From: a virus
IMG/VR virus record: IMGVR_UViG_3300023443_000734
Coordinates: 1-37,024 of that record
DNA: 37,024 nt
Strand: one strand, 5' to 3'
The notes beneath the pieces were generated by a model. That model ran no database searches, was not told the origin of the DNA, and was given only the letters and a program-made list of their open reading frames with translations. Positions 1-8,935 of this stretch are shown piece after piece; positions within the stretch are counted from its first letter, which is position 1, and each line of letters starts with the position of its first letter. The position numbers and the translations under genes are program-made.

Positions 1-62
1 AGGTAGCTACTGAGGCCGATCTTCGTCAGGCTGTCCCAGATCAGTTAGAGGGGCATTGGTTC
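1..62. repeat. Terminal overlap that circularises the contig
   Basis: These 62 bases are identical to 36897-36958. Joining the copies puts the sheath gene at the right end in frame with the open frame at the left end: 739 + 758 bases = 499 codons including the stop. The overlap is therefore an assembly overlap of a circular or circularly permuted genome of about 36,896 bp. A short terminal repeat is less likely, because it would lie in the middle of an essential gene. Confidence 0.9.
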
Positions 63-758
63 GGGGGGTTTATCGGAGACATAGACGACGCAGAAACTAA
101 GGGTGGAATTATAAATAACCAGCACGTTACCCTAATGACGTCAGGAAACGATGCCAAGCACTCTCCTGAGCATGCCTGGGCCGCTGGATACGCAGGGGTA
201 GCCTCTCGCATTGCTACCAATGACCCGGCTAGACCCTGGCAACACCAGGAGATTTTGGGACTATTGCCAGCTAAGACGATTGAGAAATTTTCGTTTAATG
301 AAAAAAATCGTATAATTAAGGGCAATATGGCAATTTCCGAAGTTACGCGGGACAACAAGGTTCAGATTTTACGCGGAGTTACGACTTACGATAAAAATGA
401 TGCTGAGCAAGACGACGAGACCTTTCTGGACAGCCAGCCAGCTTTAATACTTTCCTTTTATCGTATTACTTTAAATTCCAGACTACTGAGTAAGTTTCCA
501 AACTTCAAGTTTGCGGATGATTCTGCAATTATTACCGCTGGGGGAAGTACGGTTACCCCTTCCATTCTTTTGTCCGAGGTAATTGCTCATGCCCAGGAGT
601 TGGAAAAGATAGGATTGCTCGAAGACATTAAAGAGTTCAAAAAGACCGCAAGAGTCGAAAGAGATGAAACAGATGTTAATCGTGCCAATATATTCACACG
701 GCCTAACCTGGTTAATCAGCTTCGAGTGACGGCCGTAAAGGTTCAATTTATTCTATAA
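1..758 (+). CDS. Tail sheath protein, C-terminal part (Mu gpL-like)
   Basis: This is the 3' part of the contractile tail sheath gene that begins at 36158 and is cut by the contig ends. The frame is open from base 3 to the stop at 756-758, so the first ATG at 135 is internal and not a real start. Joined across the 62-base overlap the protein is 498 residues, close to Mu gpL. The C-terminal region includes NIFTRPNLVNQLRV and ends in a beta-like VKVQFIL segment, as is usual for this family. The sheath polymerises around the tail tube and contracts during injection. The tube gene follows after 17 bases. Confidence 0.9.
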   Translation, partial: VATEADLRQAVPDQLEGHWFGGFIGDIDDAETKGGIINNQHVTLMTSGNDAKHSPEHAWAAGYAGVASRIATNDPARPWQHQEILGLLPAKTIEKFSFNEKNRIIKGNMAISEVTRDNKVQILRGVTTYDKNDAEQDDETFLDSQPALILSFYRITLNSRLLSKFPNFKFADDSAIITAGGSTVTPSILLSEVIAHAQELEKIGLLEDIKEFKKTARVERDETDVNRANIFTRPNLVNQLRVTAVKVQFIL

Positions 759-775
759 CACAAACAAGGTAAATT

Positions 776-1144
776 ATGGCAGTTTTAGACCGAGGTACTG
801 GGAGTCTATCAATTGAGGGGGTCGTTGTAAATTTAAGTGCAGACCTTTCTTATTCCGTAACTGGTGAAACGGCTGAAGTACAGATTGGTGTCGATGGTCA
901 CCGTTCAGACATGTTCACGAGAAAGCCCAAGTTCATTGAGGCTACTGTTTCAAACCGAGGCGATTTTGACACCGGCACCTTTTCGGGACTTCAGAATGCC
1001 ACGGTACAGATAAATCTACGAAATGGGAAAATCGTTGCGCTTACGAACGCAACCCAGGTCGGTGAAGTTGAAGTCGACGCGATCGCTGGAACTTTCTCGG
1101 TTCGTTTCGAGTCGGATGAAGGTGAAGAAATACTTGTATCATAA
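776..1144 (+). CDS. Tail tube protein (Mu gpM-like)
   Basis: A 122-residue, beta-rich protein lies directly after the sheath gene, where Mu encodes its tail tube. Size (Mu gpM is about 118 residues), position and the pattern of alternating hydrophobic strands (for example VQINLRNGKIVALTNA near residues 81-96, and a conserved VDAIAGTFSVRFE near the end) fit the Mu tail tube family (PF10618). The tube is the inner channel through which DNA passes. The start has no Shine-Dalgarno; ATGG follows the A-rich AAGGTAAATT. The gene is followed by a block of 48-bp repeats. Confidence 0.85.
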   Translation: MAVLDRGTGSLSIEGVVVNLSADLSYSVTGETAEVQIGVDGHRSDMFTRKPKFIEATVSNRGDFDTGTFSGLQNATVQINLRNGKIVALTNATQVGEVEVDAIAGTFSVRFESDEGEEILVS

Positions 1145-1187
1145 AACCTAGCCTTACATTAAATGGTTAAATGAGGACTAAGAAATT

Positions 1188-1476
1188 CACCATTTCATTT
1201 TAAGAATAATATTACTTTGAATAATCTAACGTTTTCACTGTTTCGTTTTAAGAATATTATTACTTTAAGAAATCTAACGTTTTCACTGTTTCGTTTTAAG
1301 AATATATTTACTTTAAGAAATCTAACGTTTTGGCTGTTTCAATTTAAGAATATTATTACTTTAAGAAATCCAACGTTTTCACCGTTTAATTTTAAGAATA
1401 TTATTACTTTGGGTTTTCTAACGTTTTCACCGTTTCAATTTACGAATATTATTACTTTGAGAAATCCAACGTTTTA
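1188..1476 (+). repeat. Intergenic 48-bp repeat block A (6 units)
   Basis: There are six contiguous units with 48-bp periodicity. Each carries TTTTAAGAATATTATTACTT followed by TGAGAAATCTAACG and TTTTCACCGTTTC, with small substitutions. The T/A-rich half is most constant; the segment after AACG varies (TTTTCACTG, TTTTGGCTG, TTTTAGCCC). Because 48 is a multiple of 3, the array happens to be open in one frame from 1217 to 1477 with a 16-residue peptide period. I treat it as non-coding because other blocks carry stops and lie on both strands relative to the genes. Confidence 0.9.
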
Positions 1477-1486
1477 GCCCTCAACC

Positions 1487-1780
1487 ATGAATGAAAAAAA
1501 AACAATTAAACTAGCAATGCCGGTTACGGTATTTAGTAAAGAAATTTCAGAAGTTCAACTTAAAGAACCCAAGGGCCATCACATTGCTAAAATTGGCATG
1601 CCTTTTATTCTTGATTTAGAGGGTAGAGTTGATTTTAATACGGCAAAGGTAGGGAAATACTTTGACGCATTAGCTGAGTTCCCGAACGGAACACACGGTC
1701 AACTGAGCGCAGGAGATTTCCTTGTGGTTGCAGGCGTCATTCTTAATTTTTTCGGGGAATCTCCTGCCATGAAGACCTAG
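1487..1780 (+). CDS. Tail assembly chaperone, short form (Mu gp41-like)
   Basis: A 97-residue protein lies between tube and tape measure. It has the typical opening of the Mu gp41 family (PF10109): a polar start, then a MPVTVFSKEISEVQLKEPKG strand region. It chaperones the tape measure during tail assembly. The ATG follows the last 48-bp repeat unit by ten bases and has no Shine-Dalgarno. A slippery heptamer near the end (1747-1753) leads into a -1 frame that stays open to 1932, so a longer form is expected. Confidence 0.8.
   Translation: MNEKKTIKLAMPVTVFSKEISEVQLKEPKGHHIAKIGMPFILDLEGRVDFNTAKVGKYFDALAEFPNGTHGQLSAGDFLVVAGVILNFFGESPAMKT
1747..1753 (+). promoter_or_regulatory. -1 programmed ribosomal frameshift site
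   Basis: T TTT TTC in the zero frame of the chaperone gene (codons aaT TTT TTC) is a canonical X XXY YYZ slippery heptamer. It is nine codons before the zero-frame stop and exactly where the -1 frame becomes open: an in-frame TAA lies at 1744-1746, immediately upstream. Conserved -1 shifting between two tail genes upstream of the tape measure is known for many dsDNA phage tails, including P2 and Mu relatives. Confidence 0.8.
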
Positions 1781-1932
1781 TAAATCTTAAAATAACTCTT
1801 TGCCATAAAGAGTTCATGGGGGTTTCGATTTCTGAATTCTACACTATGAGGATTTCAGAAATGTTTGAATGGATTGATGTTTTTGATGAAGGAAATAAGC
1901 TTTACAATAGAATGGTAAAGAAAAATACTTAA
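1747..1932 (+). CDS. Tail assembly chaperone, -1 frame extension (gp42/GpE'-like)
   Basis: The -1 frame encodes 59 residues after the shift, beginning RGISCHEDLVNLK and ending NRMVKKNT. The fusion with the first 89 codons of the upstream gene would be 148 residues. The segment has protein-like composition with two putative helices (HEDLVNLKITLCHKEF and TMRISEMFEWIDVFDEGNKL). An internal ATG at 1816 could give a separate 38-residue product, but slippery site, frame and location favour the frameshift fusion. The stop is followed directly by the next 48-bp repeat. Confidence 0.75.
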   Translation, partial: FFRGISCHEDLVNLKITLCHKEFMGVSISEFYTMRISEMFEWIDVFDEGNKLYNRMVKKNT

Positions 1933-1936
1933 ATCT

Positions 1937-2011
1937 CCTTTTCACTGTTTCAATTTAGGAATATTTTTACTTTAAGAAATCTAACGTTTTCACCGTTTCG
2001 TTTTAAGAATA
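1937..2011 (+). repeat. 48-bp repeat block B (about 1.5 units)
   Basis: A partial unit starting TTTTCACTGTTTC and a full unit fill the gap between the chaperone extension and the tape measure gene. The final TTTTAAGAATAAAAT runs straight into the tape measure ATG, so this repeat forms the whole 5' untranslated context of that gene. Confidence 0.85.
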
Positions 2012-2015
2012 AAAT

Positions 2016-3491
2016 ATGGCAGAGTTCAAGCAGTCAGTTGTACTAAGTATTCGGGACAAATTAAGTCCAGGTATTAGGAGAGCTGAAGGAACGCTCAAGC
2101 GGTTTAACCGTACCGCTAGAAAATCAGCCGAGTCATTAAAAAGATTTGGCAAAGCTATGGCTTTACGGGTTACGCTCCCTATAGGGCTTCTAGGCGGAGC
2201 TTTTATAAAGTCTGCATCTGATATGGAGGAATCTGTAAACAAAATAGATGTCGTATTTGGGAAAACCGGAAAATCCATAATAGACTTTTCAGAAACCACG
2301 TTAAAAAGATTTGGAATCGCTCAAGGGACCACTTTAGAAATGGCCGCTCTTTTTGGAGATATGTCTGTTGGGATGGGGATTTCACAGGAAAAAGCTACTG
2401 AGTTGTCGAAAGAATTAATTGGTTTAGCTGGAGATGTGTCTTCGTTCAAAAACATAAGTTTGAGTGGGGTGCAAACTGCCTTCTCCGGTATATTTACTGG
2501 AGAAACCGAGGCTCTTAAAAGACTTGGAGTTGTTATGACTGAAACTAACCTCAAGGAATTCCTACTTGAAAAAGGATTTAAAGGGAAAATTAAAACCCTG
2601 AGTCAATCTCAAAAGGTTATGTTGAGAAGTAAATTTGTAATTGAGGCCCTAGCCAATTCTACTGGAGACTTTGAACGGACACAGGCTGGAGCTGCTAACC
2701 AGATGCGGATTTTCACTGAAACGCTTAAGGAGCTTGCGGTTTTACTGGGTAAAGAATTGCTGCCGACTTTTACTTTTCTATTAACAGGTATAAATAAAAT
2801 GCTGGATGGCTTCAGATTGTTATCCCCAGCAACAATAAAAACCATCGTCTTCGTAGGAGGATTTTTAGCTCTCGTTGGTCCCTTGGCCCTAGCCCTCGGA
2901 TTTTTGGTTACCGTACTTCTCGCAGTAGGGGCAAGTCTTTCAGGCTTGGCCATTGCGGCCGGAGTTACCGCAGCCCTAGTGGCTTTAGGAGCGGCAGCAA
3001 TTTTGATCGTTGAAAATTGGGACAGCGCAATTAAATCTCTAAAGTTTAACCTTGATACTCTAGCTTTCGGATTCGATCTCTTAGTAGAAAAAGCACGCCC
3101 TTTTCTTGAAATAATAACTAAAATTGCTAAGATTACTAAGAAATTTATTCCCGGATCAGTTTTAATAGGGGAGGGCATTAGGACCGGATTTTCCAAAGTT
3201 TCCGAATTTAGAAAGAAGAAACTTGAAGAAAGCTTGAGTGACAGCTTTGGAGGTGCGCCGCTGCCTACCGGGCGCAGAAGGCTATCAGGACGAGATTTAG
3301 AGAATGCCCTTAGAAGGATGGCCTCACGAGATTTTGAGGGGGCCCAGAGAACCGATACGAATGTTTCAATCACACTCGAACAAGCCCAGAGCGGGGCGTT
3401 ATCTGTTAAGAATGTTACGAGGTCCAATGGAGAAGACAGAGGAAAGACGACATTAAAGACTGGACTGATGGCTACGGCAGGGGCTTTCTGA
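2016..3491 (+). CDS. Tail tape measure protein
   Basis: A 491-residue tape measure protein. The N-terminal half is helical and Lys/Arg-rich, with motifs usual for this family (LSPGIRRAEGTLKRFNRTAR near residues 16-35; FIKSASDMEESV; GVQTAFSGIFTGETEALKRLG). A long hydrophobic stretch lies near residues 274-333, and the tail is basic. It sets tail length and probably contributes to channel formation in the host membrane. At about 0.15 nm per residue it implies a short tail, roughly 70-75 nm. It lies between chaperone and gpN as in Mu. Confidence 0.9.
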   Translation: MAEFKQSVVLSIRDKLSPGIRRAEGTLKRFNRTARKSAESLKRFGKAMALRVTLPIGLLGGAFIKSASDMEESVNKIDVVFGKTGKSIIDFSETTLKRFGIAQGTTLEMAALFGDMSVGMGISQEKATELSKELIGLAGDVSSFKNISLSGVQTAFSGIFTGETEALKRLGVVMTETNLKEFLLEKGFKGKIKTLSQSQKVMLRSKFVIEALANSTGDFERTQAGAANQMRIFTETLKELAVLLGKELLPTFTFLLTGINKMLDGFRLLSPATIKTIVFVGGFLALVGPLALALGFLVTVLLAVGASLSGLAIAAGVTAALVALGAAAILIVENWDSAIKSLKFNLDTLAFGFDLLVEKARPFLEIITKIAKITKKFIPGSVLIGEGIRTGFSKVSEFRKKKLEESLSDSFGGAPLPTGRRRLSGRDLENALRRMASRDFEGAQRTDTNVSITLEQAQSGALSVKNVTRSNGEDRGKTTLKTGLMATAGAF

Positions 3492-3492
3492 A

Positions 3493-4695
3493 ATGAGCTG
3501 GCGCGAAGAATTACAACCAGCTAGCTTTCGCGGTATTGGTTTTTTTGTGGTTTCGACAGAGATACAATTTGGTCGAAAAACCAAGTTACACGAGTTCCCC
3601 TTTAATCAAACGGGATTCGACGAAGACTTAGGCCGCAAGCCTAAAGAGTTTTCGTTTTCTGCCTTTTTTTCAGGTGATGACTACTTGTTTGATTTAAAGC
3701 GTCTGATCAATGCGATTGAGACTAATGAAAAGGCCGGTACACTCATTCACCCGAGTTTAGGAAGCTTGCAGGTAAAGCCTACGGCAGATTGCAAAGTCGT
3801 ATTTGACAATACAATAGGAGGGCGTGAGTCATTGACGCTTTCCTTTGTAGAGAGTGGTGATGGGGGTATTTCACTTACTATTAATTTTTTAGCCAAGATT
3901 GATGACGCTCTAGAAAACTTACAAAACAACACGACCGGAATTCTTTCCAAATCTATCAATTTCATTAGACAACCCGAACAAACATTTGTAGACGCCCAAA
4001 ACAATGTTTCACAATGGGCAGAAGCAATTACTGTAGCGCAAAGTTTTGGAAGCAAAATATCCAATCTTGATAATCAGCTACAGTCCCAAGTTTTTAAAAT
4101 TCAATCCCTGTCAGATTCAATTTTTACAGATAGTAACGAGTTTGGTTCTACTATATCTGAAACATCTACCCTAGTAAGTAACTCGATTACTTCATTAGAC
4201 GATGCTTACACGGCCCAGAAATCAATATTTACTTCTGAGTACGATGAAGTCGATAATCCCTTCGATGCGGGCAGTGTTTCTATCTCTCAGTCTAACATTG
4301 AAGCAATGACGCAGGTCTATAAGACTGAGGCTTTGGGCCAAATGGCTAAAATCTCAGTTCAAGAGGAGTTTCGTACAAGTTTAGAAGCCAGAACAAGAAG
4401 AGAAGAGATTAACGACTTTTTGGACATCGAAATAGAAAGAGTTACCATCGATAGGATTATTGAGGTCAGGAACAATTTAATAAACATTAAATCTACGGTG
4501 AACGAGTCTCTGATTGAAAAGGAAAGAATCCTGCCCGATCAAAAGGAAATACAGTTTGATGCTGGCATATCTGCCTACCGACTCGCAAACAACATTTATG
4601 GAAATTCTTTGAGGGCTGCCGAAATAGCAAGGGATAATGGAGTTTTAAACCCCCTATTTCTGCCAGCAGGCACCCCAATTGTATATTTCTCATAA
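3493..4695 (+). CDS. DNA circularisation/tail protein gpN-like
   Basis: A 400-residue protein whose N-terminus (MSWREELQPASFRGIGFFV, then GRKTKLHEFPF and DLGRKPKEFSF) matches the DNA circulation protein N-terminal family (Mu gpN, PF07157). In Mu this protein belongs to the baseplate/tail hub region. The middle is helical with long Gln/Ser/Asn-rich segments. The start lies one base after the tape measure stop, suggesting translational coupling. Confidence 0.85.
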   Translation: MSWREELQPASFRGIGFFVVSTEIQFGRKTKLHEFPFNQTGFDEDLGRKPKEFSFSAFFSGDDYLFDLKRLINAIETNEKAGTLIHPSLGSLQVKPTADCKVVFDNTIGGRESLTLSFVESGDGGISLTINFLAKIDDALENLQNNTTGILSKSINFIRQPEQTFVDAQNNVSQWAEAITVAQSFGSKISNLDNQLQSQVFKIQSLSDSIFTDSNEFGSTISETSTLVSNSITSLDDAYTAQKSIFTSEYDEVDNPFDAGSVSISQSNIEAMTQVYKTEALGQMAKISVQEEFRTSLEARTRREEINDFLDIEIERVTIDRIIEVRNNLINIKSTVNESLIEKERILPDQKEIQFDAGISAYRLANNIYGNSLRAAEIARDNGVLNPLFLPAGTPIVYFS

Positions 4696-4780
4696 ACATA
4701 GACGCGCTTAACGTCCTCTACAACGTGCTTACAAAACCTGTGTTAGTTCTCTAGCCTGTGTCCTGCCAAAATCCCTTGAG

Positions 4781-5821
4781 ATGGAGCTTCTAATATCAGG
4801 AAATAATTATCAGGGCGTCAAATCTGGCAGTGTGACTTGCTCTATTTCTTCAATAGCAAACTCCTTTAACGCTACTTTAAATAATTTCAGCAAGCAGCAG
4901 ATTTCAAGTATAAAAGCTGGTTTACCCCTATCAATTAAATTTGAAGGTGAATTGGTTCTGACCGGCTACATAGACGCTGTTTCGCCATCCTATGACAATA
5001 GAGAAACTTCAATCTCCATCAAAGGCCGTAGTAAGGCCGGAGATTTAGTTGACTGTACGCTTCCAGAAATAGGGACTGAATGGAAGAAAAAAAATGTAAT
5101 TCAAATTGCTAACATTTGGGGGTCCAGCTTCGGTATTTCTTTTACTGGTGAGAGCGGTTCTCTTATAGAAACTATCAATTACGAATATGGCACAGAGGTA
5201 TTTGAGGCATTAAAAAAGCATACCGAAAAGGAGGGCTTGATCGTTTACTCACTGCCTAATGGAAATTGTTTAATTTCAGTCACAAATATTGGATCAAGTG
5301 GACTAAGTTTTATTGAAGGTCAAAACATAATTTCCTTCGGCGGCGACATCGACCTAAGTAATGTTTTTAGTAGCTATATTGTCAAAGGGTCTGCTCAGAG
5401 TAATTTGCAGCAATCAGAAGAAGAAGCTAGCAATGCGCCCAATGCTGTCTTGAACAATAAAATGAGAAATCGACCGCTTGTAATTATAGCAGATGGCAAT
5501 GCTGATATTGGTGTTTGTAAGAAGCGAGCCGAATTTGAAGAAAAAATAAGAATAGGACAAAGCGAGTCTTACACTGTAGCTGTGCAAGGATGGTTAAGCA
5601 CAACGAACCTTAACAAAACGGCTATTATGGACTTGTCTAATAGCTTTGGCATTAAAAAGACGATGCTAATTTCAGGCATGACGCTATCGGTTAGCGAAGA
5701 CGGGTCCACAACGGAGGTGACCCTGGCCAATACCGAGGCTTTTGTTACGGATCAAACAAAAAAAACGTTAGATAAAAACCCCTATACTCTACAAGAATTT
5801 TTAGAATTGCTCAATCGTTAA
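4781..5821 (+). CDS. Baseplate hub protein (Mu gpP / gp44-like)
   Basis: A 346-residue protein resembling the Mu gpP hub family, the counterpart of T4 gp27. Recognisable features are GYIDAVSPSYDNRETSISIK (near residues 63-82), GRSKAGDLVDCTL and a LKKHTEKEGLIVYSLPNGN segment typical of hub domains. It should form the trimeric hub on which the spike (gp45) sits. The 85-bp gap before it shows no strong signal. The start ATGG follows CCCTTGAG. Confidence 0.85.
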   Translation: MELLISGNNYQGVKSGSVTCSISSIANSFNATLNNFSKQQISSIKAGLPLSIKFEGELVLTGYIDAVSPSYDNRETSISIKGRSKAGDLVDCTLPEIGTEWKKKNVIQIANIWGSSFGISFTGESGSLIETINYEYGTEVFEALKKHTEKEGLIVYSLPNGNCLISVTNIGSSGLSFIEGQNIISFGGDIDLSNVFSSYIVKGSAQSNLQQSEEEASNAPNAVLNNKMRNRPLVIIADGNADIGVCKKRAEFEEKIRIGQSESYTVAVQGWLSTTNLNKTAIMDLSNSFGIKKTMLISGMTLSVSEDGSTTEVTLANTEAFVTDQTKKTLDKNPYTLQEFLELLNR

Positions 5822-6180
5822 ACGAATAAAATTACTTTGGGTTTTCTAACGTTTTCACCGTTTCATTTTAAGAATATAATTACTTTGAGAAATCCAACGT
5901 TTTCACTGTTTCGATTTACGAATAATATTACTTTAAGAAAATTAACGATTTAGGGTTTTCATTTTAAGAAAATATTTACTTTAGATTATTTAACGAATTG
6001 GCCGTTTCATTTTACAAATATTATTACTTTAAGAAATCTAGTGTTTTAGCCGCTGTCGTTTACGAATATAATTACTTTGAATAATTTAACGTTTTCACAA
6101 TTTCAATTTACGAATATTATTACTTTGAGAAATCTAACGTTTTCACCGTTTCGATTTACGAATAAAATTACTTTTACAGA
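5822..6180 (+). repeat. 48-bp repeat block C (about 7 units)
   Basis: This is the longest block: about seven contiguous, more divergent units fill the 381-bp gap between the hub and spike genes. Variants include TTAACGATTTAGGG, TTAACGAATTGGCC and CTAGTGTTTTAGCC, while the AAGAATATTATTACTTT core is kept in most units. No other feature or coding frame was seen in the gap. Confidence 0.9.
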
Positions 6181-6202
6181 ACAGAAATGAAACTATTTTG
6201 AA

Positions 6203-6757
6203 ATGTTAAAATTCTTAAAGAATAGACTATTTAACCTAATCACTCGTGCTGTCACCTCTTTTTCACGACAAGAGGAAGGCAAGCTTTTCTACCAGATAAA
6301 AGGGCTTTCAGGCGAAGTAAGGAGTGATGTTGAACACATTTGCCAGTTCGGGTTTAGGAGTCGTCCTGAATCGGGCGCAAGGGGCTTGCTTTTTGCACTA
6401 GCCGGTAATAAAGAAAACTCCTCGCTTGTCGTAGTTGATGATAAGCGTTACGGCAAAGAGGTTGCTTTAGAGGAGGGCGATACTTTGGTTTACAACAAGG
6501 AAGGCACGTTCTCTCATTACAGCGGTGAAGAGCTTAGACATAGTGCTGTAAGCCAGCAGACATTAGAAGTCGGGGATACAAGTATCGTCCTAGATGGGTC
6601 GGAAATAACCCTAAATGCGGGTGGCGCAACGCTTATACTATCCTCGGCCGGATTGATCTTGACTGGAGGAGATATTGTGGCAGATTCAATATCACTTAAA
6701 ACACATGTTCATGGCGGAGTACTGATCGGCGGAGAAGTAACGGGAGCACCTCTATAA
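6203..6757 (+). CDS. Baseplate spike/assembly protein (Mu gp45-like)
   Basis: A 184-residue protein of the Mu gp45 family (PF06890). It has an N-terminal OB-like region and a C-terminal beta-helix-like region of short hydrophobic repeats (SIVLDGSEITLNAGGATLIL, then GLILTGGDIVADSISL). It ends in the HxH motif THVHGG near residue 168, which binds a metal ion at the spike tip in this family. It forms the membrane-piercing trimer. The start follows a repeat-derived TTTTGAA. Confidence 0.88.
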   Translation: MLKFLKNRLFNLITRAVTSFSRQEEGKLFYQIKGLSGEVRSDVEHICQFGFRSRPESGARGLLFALAGNKENSSLVVVDDKRYGKEVALEEGDTLVYNKEGTFSHYSGEELRHSAVSQQTLEVGDTSIVLDGSEITLNAGGATLILSSAGLILTGGDIVADSISLKTHVHGGVLIGGEVTGAPL

Positions 6758-6759
6758 TT

Positions 6760-7221
6760 ATGAAGAAAACTGGAGGAATTGCAATCAGCTTCGATGAAGA
6801 CCTTGAAGTTTTCGATCTTGTCCTTGAAAATGGGGATTTAAAAGGCGATAGTGACCTTGCCACCTTGGTTCTTATTGGCATTCTAACGGACAGAAGAAGC
6901 TTTCCAGATGACCCTATTCCGAATGCAAGGGGATGGACAGGTGACGGGCTTAGAAAAGCCACAGAAAGCCTTATAGGGTCTCGTCTTTTCTTGATCCGTA
7001 ATGAGAAAACAACCGATACGACACTTGTAAAAATCAATGAGTACGTTAAAGAATCTTTGCAGCTGCTAATTGACGATGGAATAGCGGCGACTGTTGAAGT
7101 AATCTCAGAATACTTTGATAAGGTGAAGGGTATTATTGCGATTCAAGTCACGATAACCAAGCCTTTCGGAGAGCTTGACACTAAATTTGAAATCCTATGG
7201 AATCAACTAGAGAGTAATTAA
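6760..7221 (+). CDS. Baseplate wedge protein (Mu gp46 / gp25-like)
   Basis: A 153-residue protein of the Mu gp46 family (PF07409). Diagnostic features are the early DLVLENGDLKGDSDLATLVLIGILTDRR-type region (residues 18-47) and RGWTGDGL near residue 51. It lies two bases downstream of the spike gene and two bases upstream of gp47. It is part of the baseplate wedge, equivalent to T4 gp25, and initiates sheath assembly. Confidence 0.88.
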   Translation: MKKTGGIAISFDEDLEVFDLVLENGDLKGDSDLATLVLIGILTDRRSFPDDPIPNARGWTGDGLRKATESLIGSRLFLIRNEKTTDTTLVKINEYVKESLQLLIDDGIAATVEVISEYFDKVKGIIAIQVTITKPFGELDTKFEILWNQLESN

Positions 7222-7223
7222 TC

Positions 7224-8288
7224 ATGGCAACACCCACACCCCAAGAAACCAGGGAAATTTATTTCTCTGCTGTAGAAACAGAATTACCGGACACTAATCC
7301 CAGGCAGCAATCTACCTTTTTAAACGCCAACGGGAAGGGCATAGCTCTGGTTGCAGATGGCTTGCATATTGAGATTGAAAATACTACTGATCAAATCTTC
7401 GTAAGGACTGCAACGGGTGAGTTTCTGGATTTACACGGCGGCGAATATTTTCTGACGCGGGTGCAAGCTACGCAGTCGAGCGGCACGGTAACGGCAATAG
7501 GCACGATTACCTCTGTAGTGCCAGCAGGAGCTATCTTGCAGTCCTCAACGGGAGCAACCTTTACTGTGGATTCAGAAGTGACGTTTGCGGCCACCTCTGA
7601 AGTATTAGATATTACGAGTGAGACCTTTGGGGAAGAGGCCAATATAGAGGAGGGTTTGACATTGACCTTTGAAAGTCCCCCTGCTGGGGTCAATAGCTCG
7701 GTAACGGTTGATCCAGGAGGGCTAACAGGAGGCATAGACCGGGAATCCGATGCAGACTTCAGGCAGAGAATTGTCCTGAGAAAGTCTTTACCACCCCAGG
7801 GGGGTTCGAAGAATGACTACAAGATATTTGCTAAAGAGGCCAAGCCCGAATTAACACGTGTGTTTGTAAGATCCGTTCCAGGTTCGGGAAGCGTTAGAAT
7901 CCTTTTTATGATGGATGACACTTACTTGGATGGGATTCCGTTGGCCACGGATATTGCGGACGTATTTGAATTTATAAATGACGATTCACGACGTCCTATT
8001 ACGGCTCAGATATTTGTGGAGGCACCTCTGCTGCAGGAGGTTGATTTTGATATAAAACTAAGCCCAAACACAATATCGGTTCAACAGGCGGTCGAAGCTG
8101 AGATCAAAAATGTAATCAGAACAACGGGGACTCCTGGACAACCGCTGCTCTTATCAAAATTGAGAGAAGCAGTCTCCATTGCGGTCGGGGAGGACGATCA
8201 TGATATTACTGATCCGACCTCAAATGTGCCTATGCCTGACTTAACAATTCCGGCAGCAGGGGATTTTTTGTTTTCAACCTTGTTCTAA
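7224..8288 (+). CDS. Baseplate J-like protein (Mu gp47)
   Basis: A 354-residue baseplate J-family protein. It has the common early segment (LYADGLHIEIENTTDQIFVRT-like, near residues 41-60), LDLHGGEYFLTRVQAT, and a central GGLTGGIDRESDADFRQRI motif near residue 165 that is highly characteristic of gpJ/gp47. It forms the wedge ring connecting hub and fibres. The order gp45-gp46-gp47-gp48 is that of Mu. Confidence 0.9.
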   Translation: MATPTPQETREIYFSAVETELPDTNPRQQSTFLNANGKGIALVADGLHIEIENTTDQIFVRTATGEFLDLHGGEYFLTRVQATQSSGTVTAIGTITSVVPAGAILQSSTGATFTVDSEVTFAATSEVLDITSETFGEEANIEEGLTLTFESPPAGVNSSVTVDPGGLTGGIDRESDADFRQRIVLRKSLPPQGGSKNDYKIFAKEAKPELTRVFVRSVPGSGSVRILFMMDDTYLDGIPLATDIADVFEFINDDSRRPITAQIFVEAPLLQEVDFDIKLSPNTISVQQAVEAEIKNVIRTTGTPGQPLLLSKLREAVSIAVGEDDHDITDPTSNVPMPDLTIPAAGDFLFSTLF

Positions 8289-8330
8289 CCCCAGCTAGTG
8301 TAGTAATTAAATCTTACTGATAAGATTCTT

Positions 8331-8924
8331 ATGGGAACAACTAGCGAAGAATCTCGCTATCGATTTGCCTTCAAGGGTCTTTTCCCCGAAGGCGACGCCT
8401 GGACTGCGGCGGCCAAGGTGCCTGAAAGCGTAATGAGTCGCCTTCTTAACGCGGAATCGGCTCTATTTTCCAATGCTTCGTGCATTCTAATAGACTTAAG
8501 GAAAGAATTTTACCCGTCTACAATAACTGAGCTGCTAGACCGCTGGGAGGCAGACTATGGGCTCCCTGATGGCTGCTTTGATCCTATTGGGTTTGATGCT
8601 CGATTGAAGTATTTTCTGGCCATATTCTTGGCTACAGGAGGTTCTAGCAAAAACTACTTCATCGAATCAGCTTTAAATTTAGGATTAACCATTGAGATCC
8701 AGGAACATGAGCCTTTCAGGCTTGGAGATCTTTTGGGCACTCGATTTGCTAACACAGCGGATCCTTTTGAATGGATTGCCGACATAACGAGTTCAACTCG
8801 TGAATTTTTCGAGCTTGGAGATCCTTTGGGTACTCGATTTGCATTTAACGAGGACGAAGAAACTTTGAGGTGTCTGCTTGACAAAATAAAGCCGGCCCAT
8901 ACAACTGTAATAATAACGAGTTAA
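8331..8924 (+). CDS. Mu gp48-like tail protein (DUF2313 family)
   Basis: A 197-residue protein after gp47, matching the gp48/DUF2313 family (PF10076): FKGLFPEGDAW near residues 14-24, TELLDRWEADYGLPDGCF near 64-81, and a C-terminal CLLDKIKPAHTTVIIT. It links the wedge to the tail fibre. An internal duplication is visible: LGDLLGTRFA and LGDPLGTRFA occur about 37 residues apart, matched at DNA level. Confidence 0.85.
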   Translation: MGTTSEESRYRFAFKGLFPEGDAWTAAAKVPESVMSRLLNAESALFSNASCILIDLRKEFYPSTITELLDRWEADYGLPDGCFDPIGFDARLKYFLAIFLATGGSSKNYFIESALNLGLTIEIQEHEPFRLGDLLGTRFANTADPFEWIADITSSTREFFELGDPLGTRFAFNEDEETLRCLLDKIKPAHTTVIITS

Positions 8925-8935
8925 AGAATCAGATA

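Noticed and set aside
1217-1477. 86-residue open frame made of 16-residue repeats
   Set aside because: It is the 48-bp repeat read in one open frame from a TTG; other blocks contain stops or lie in other orientations, so coding is not supported.
2609-3427. Long antisense ORF in the tape measure gene
   Set aside because: Shadow frame of a well-supported tape measure protein.
1188-6180. CRISPR-like array
   Set aside because: Units are contiguous, without unique spacers, and vary along their whole length; no cas genes are present.
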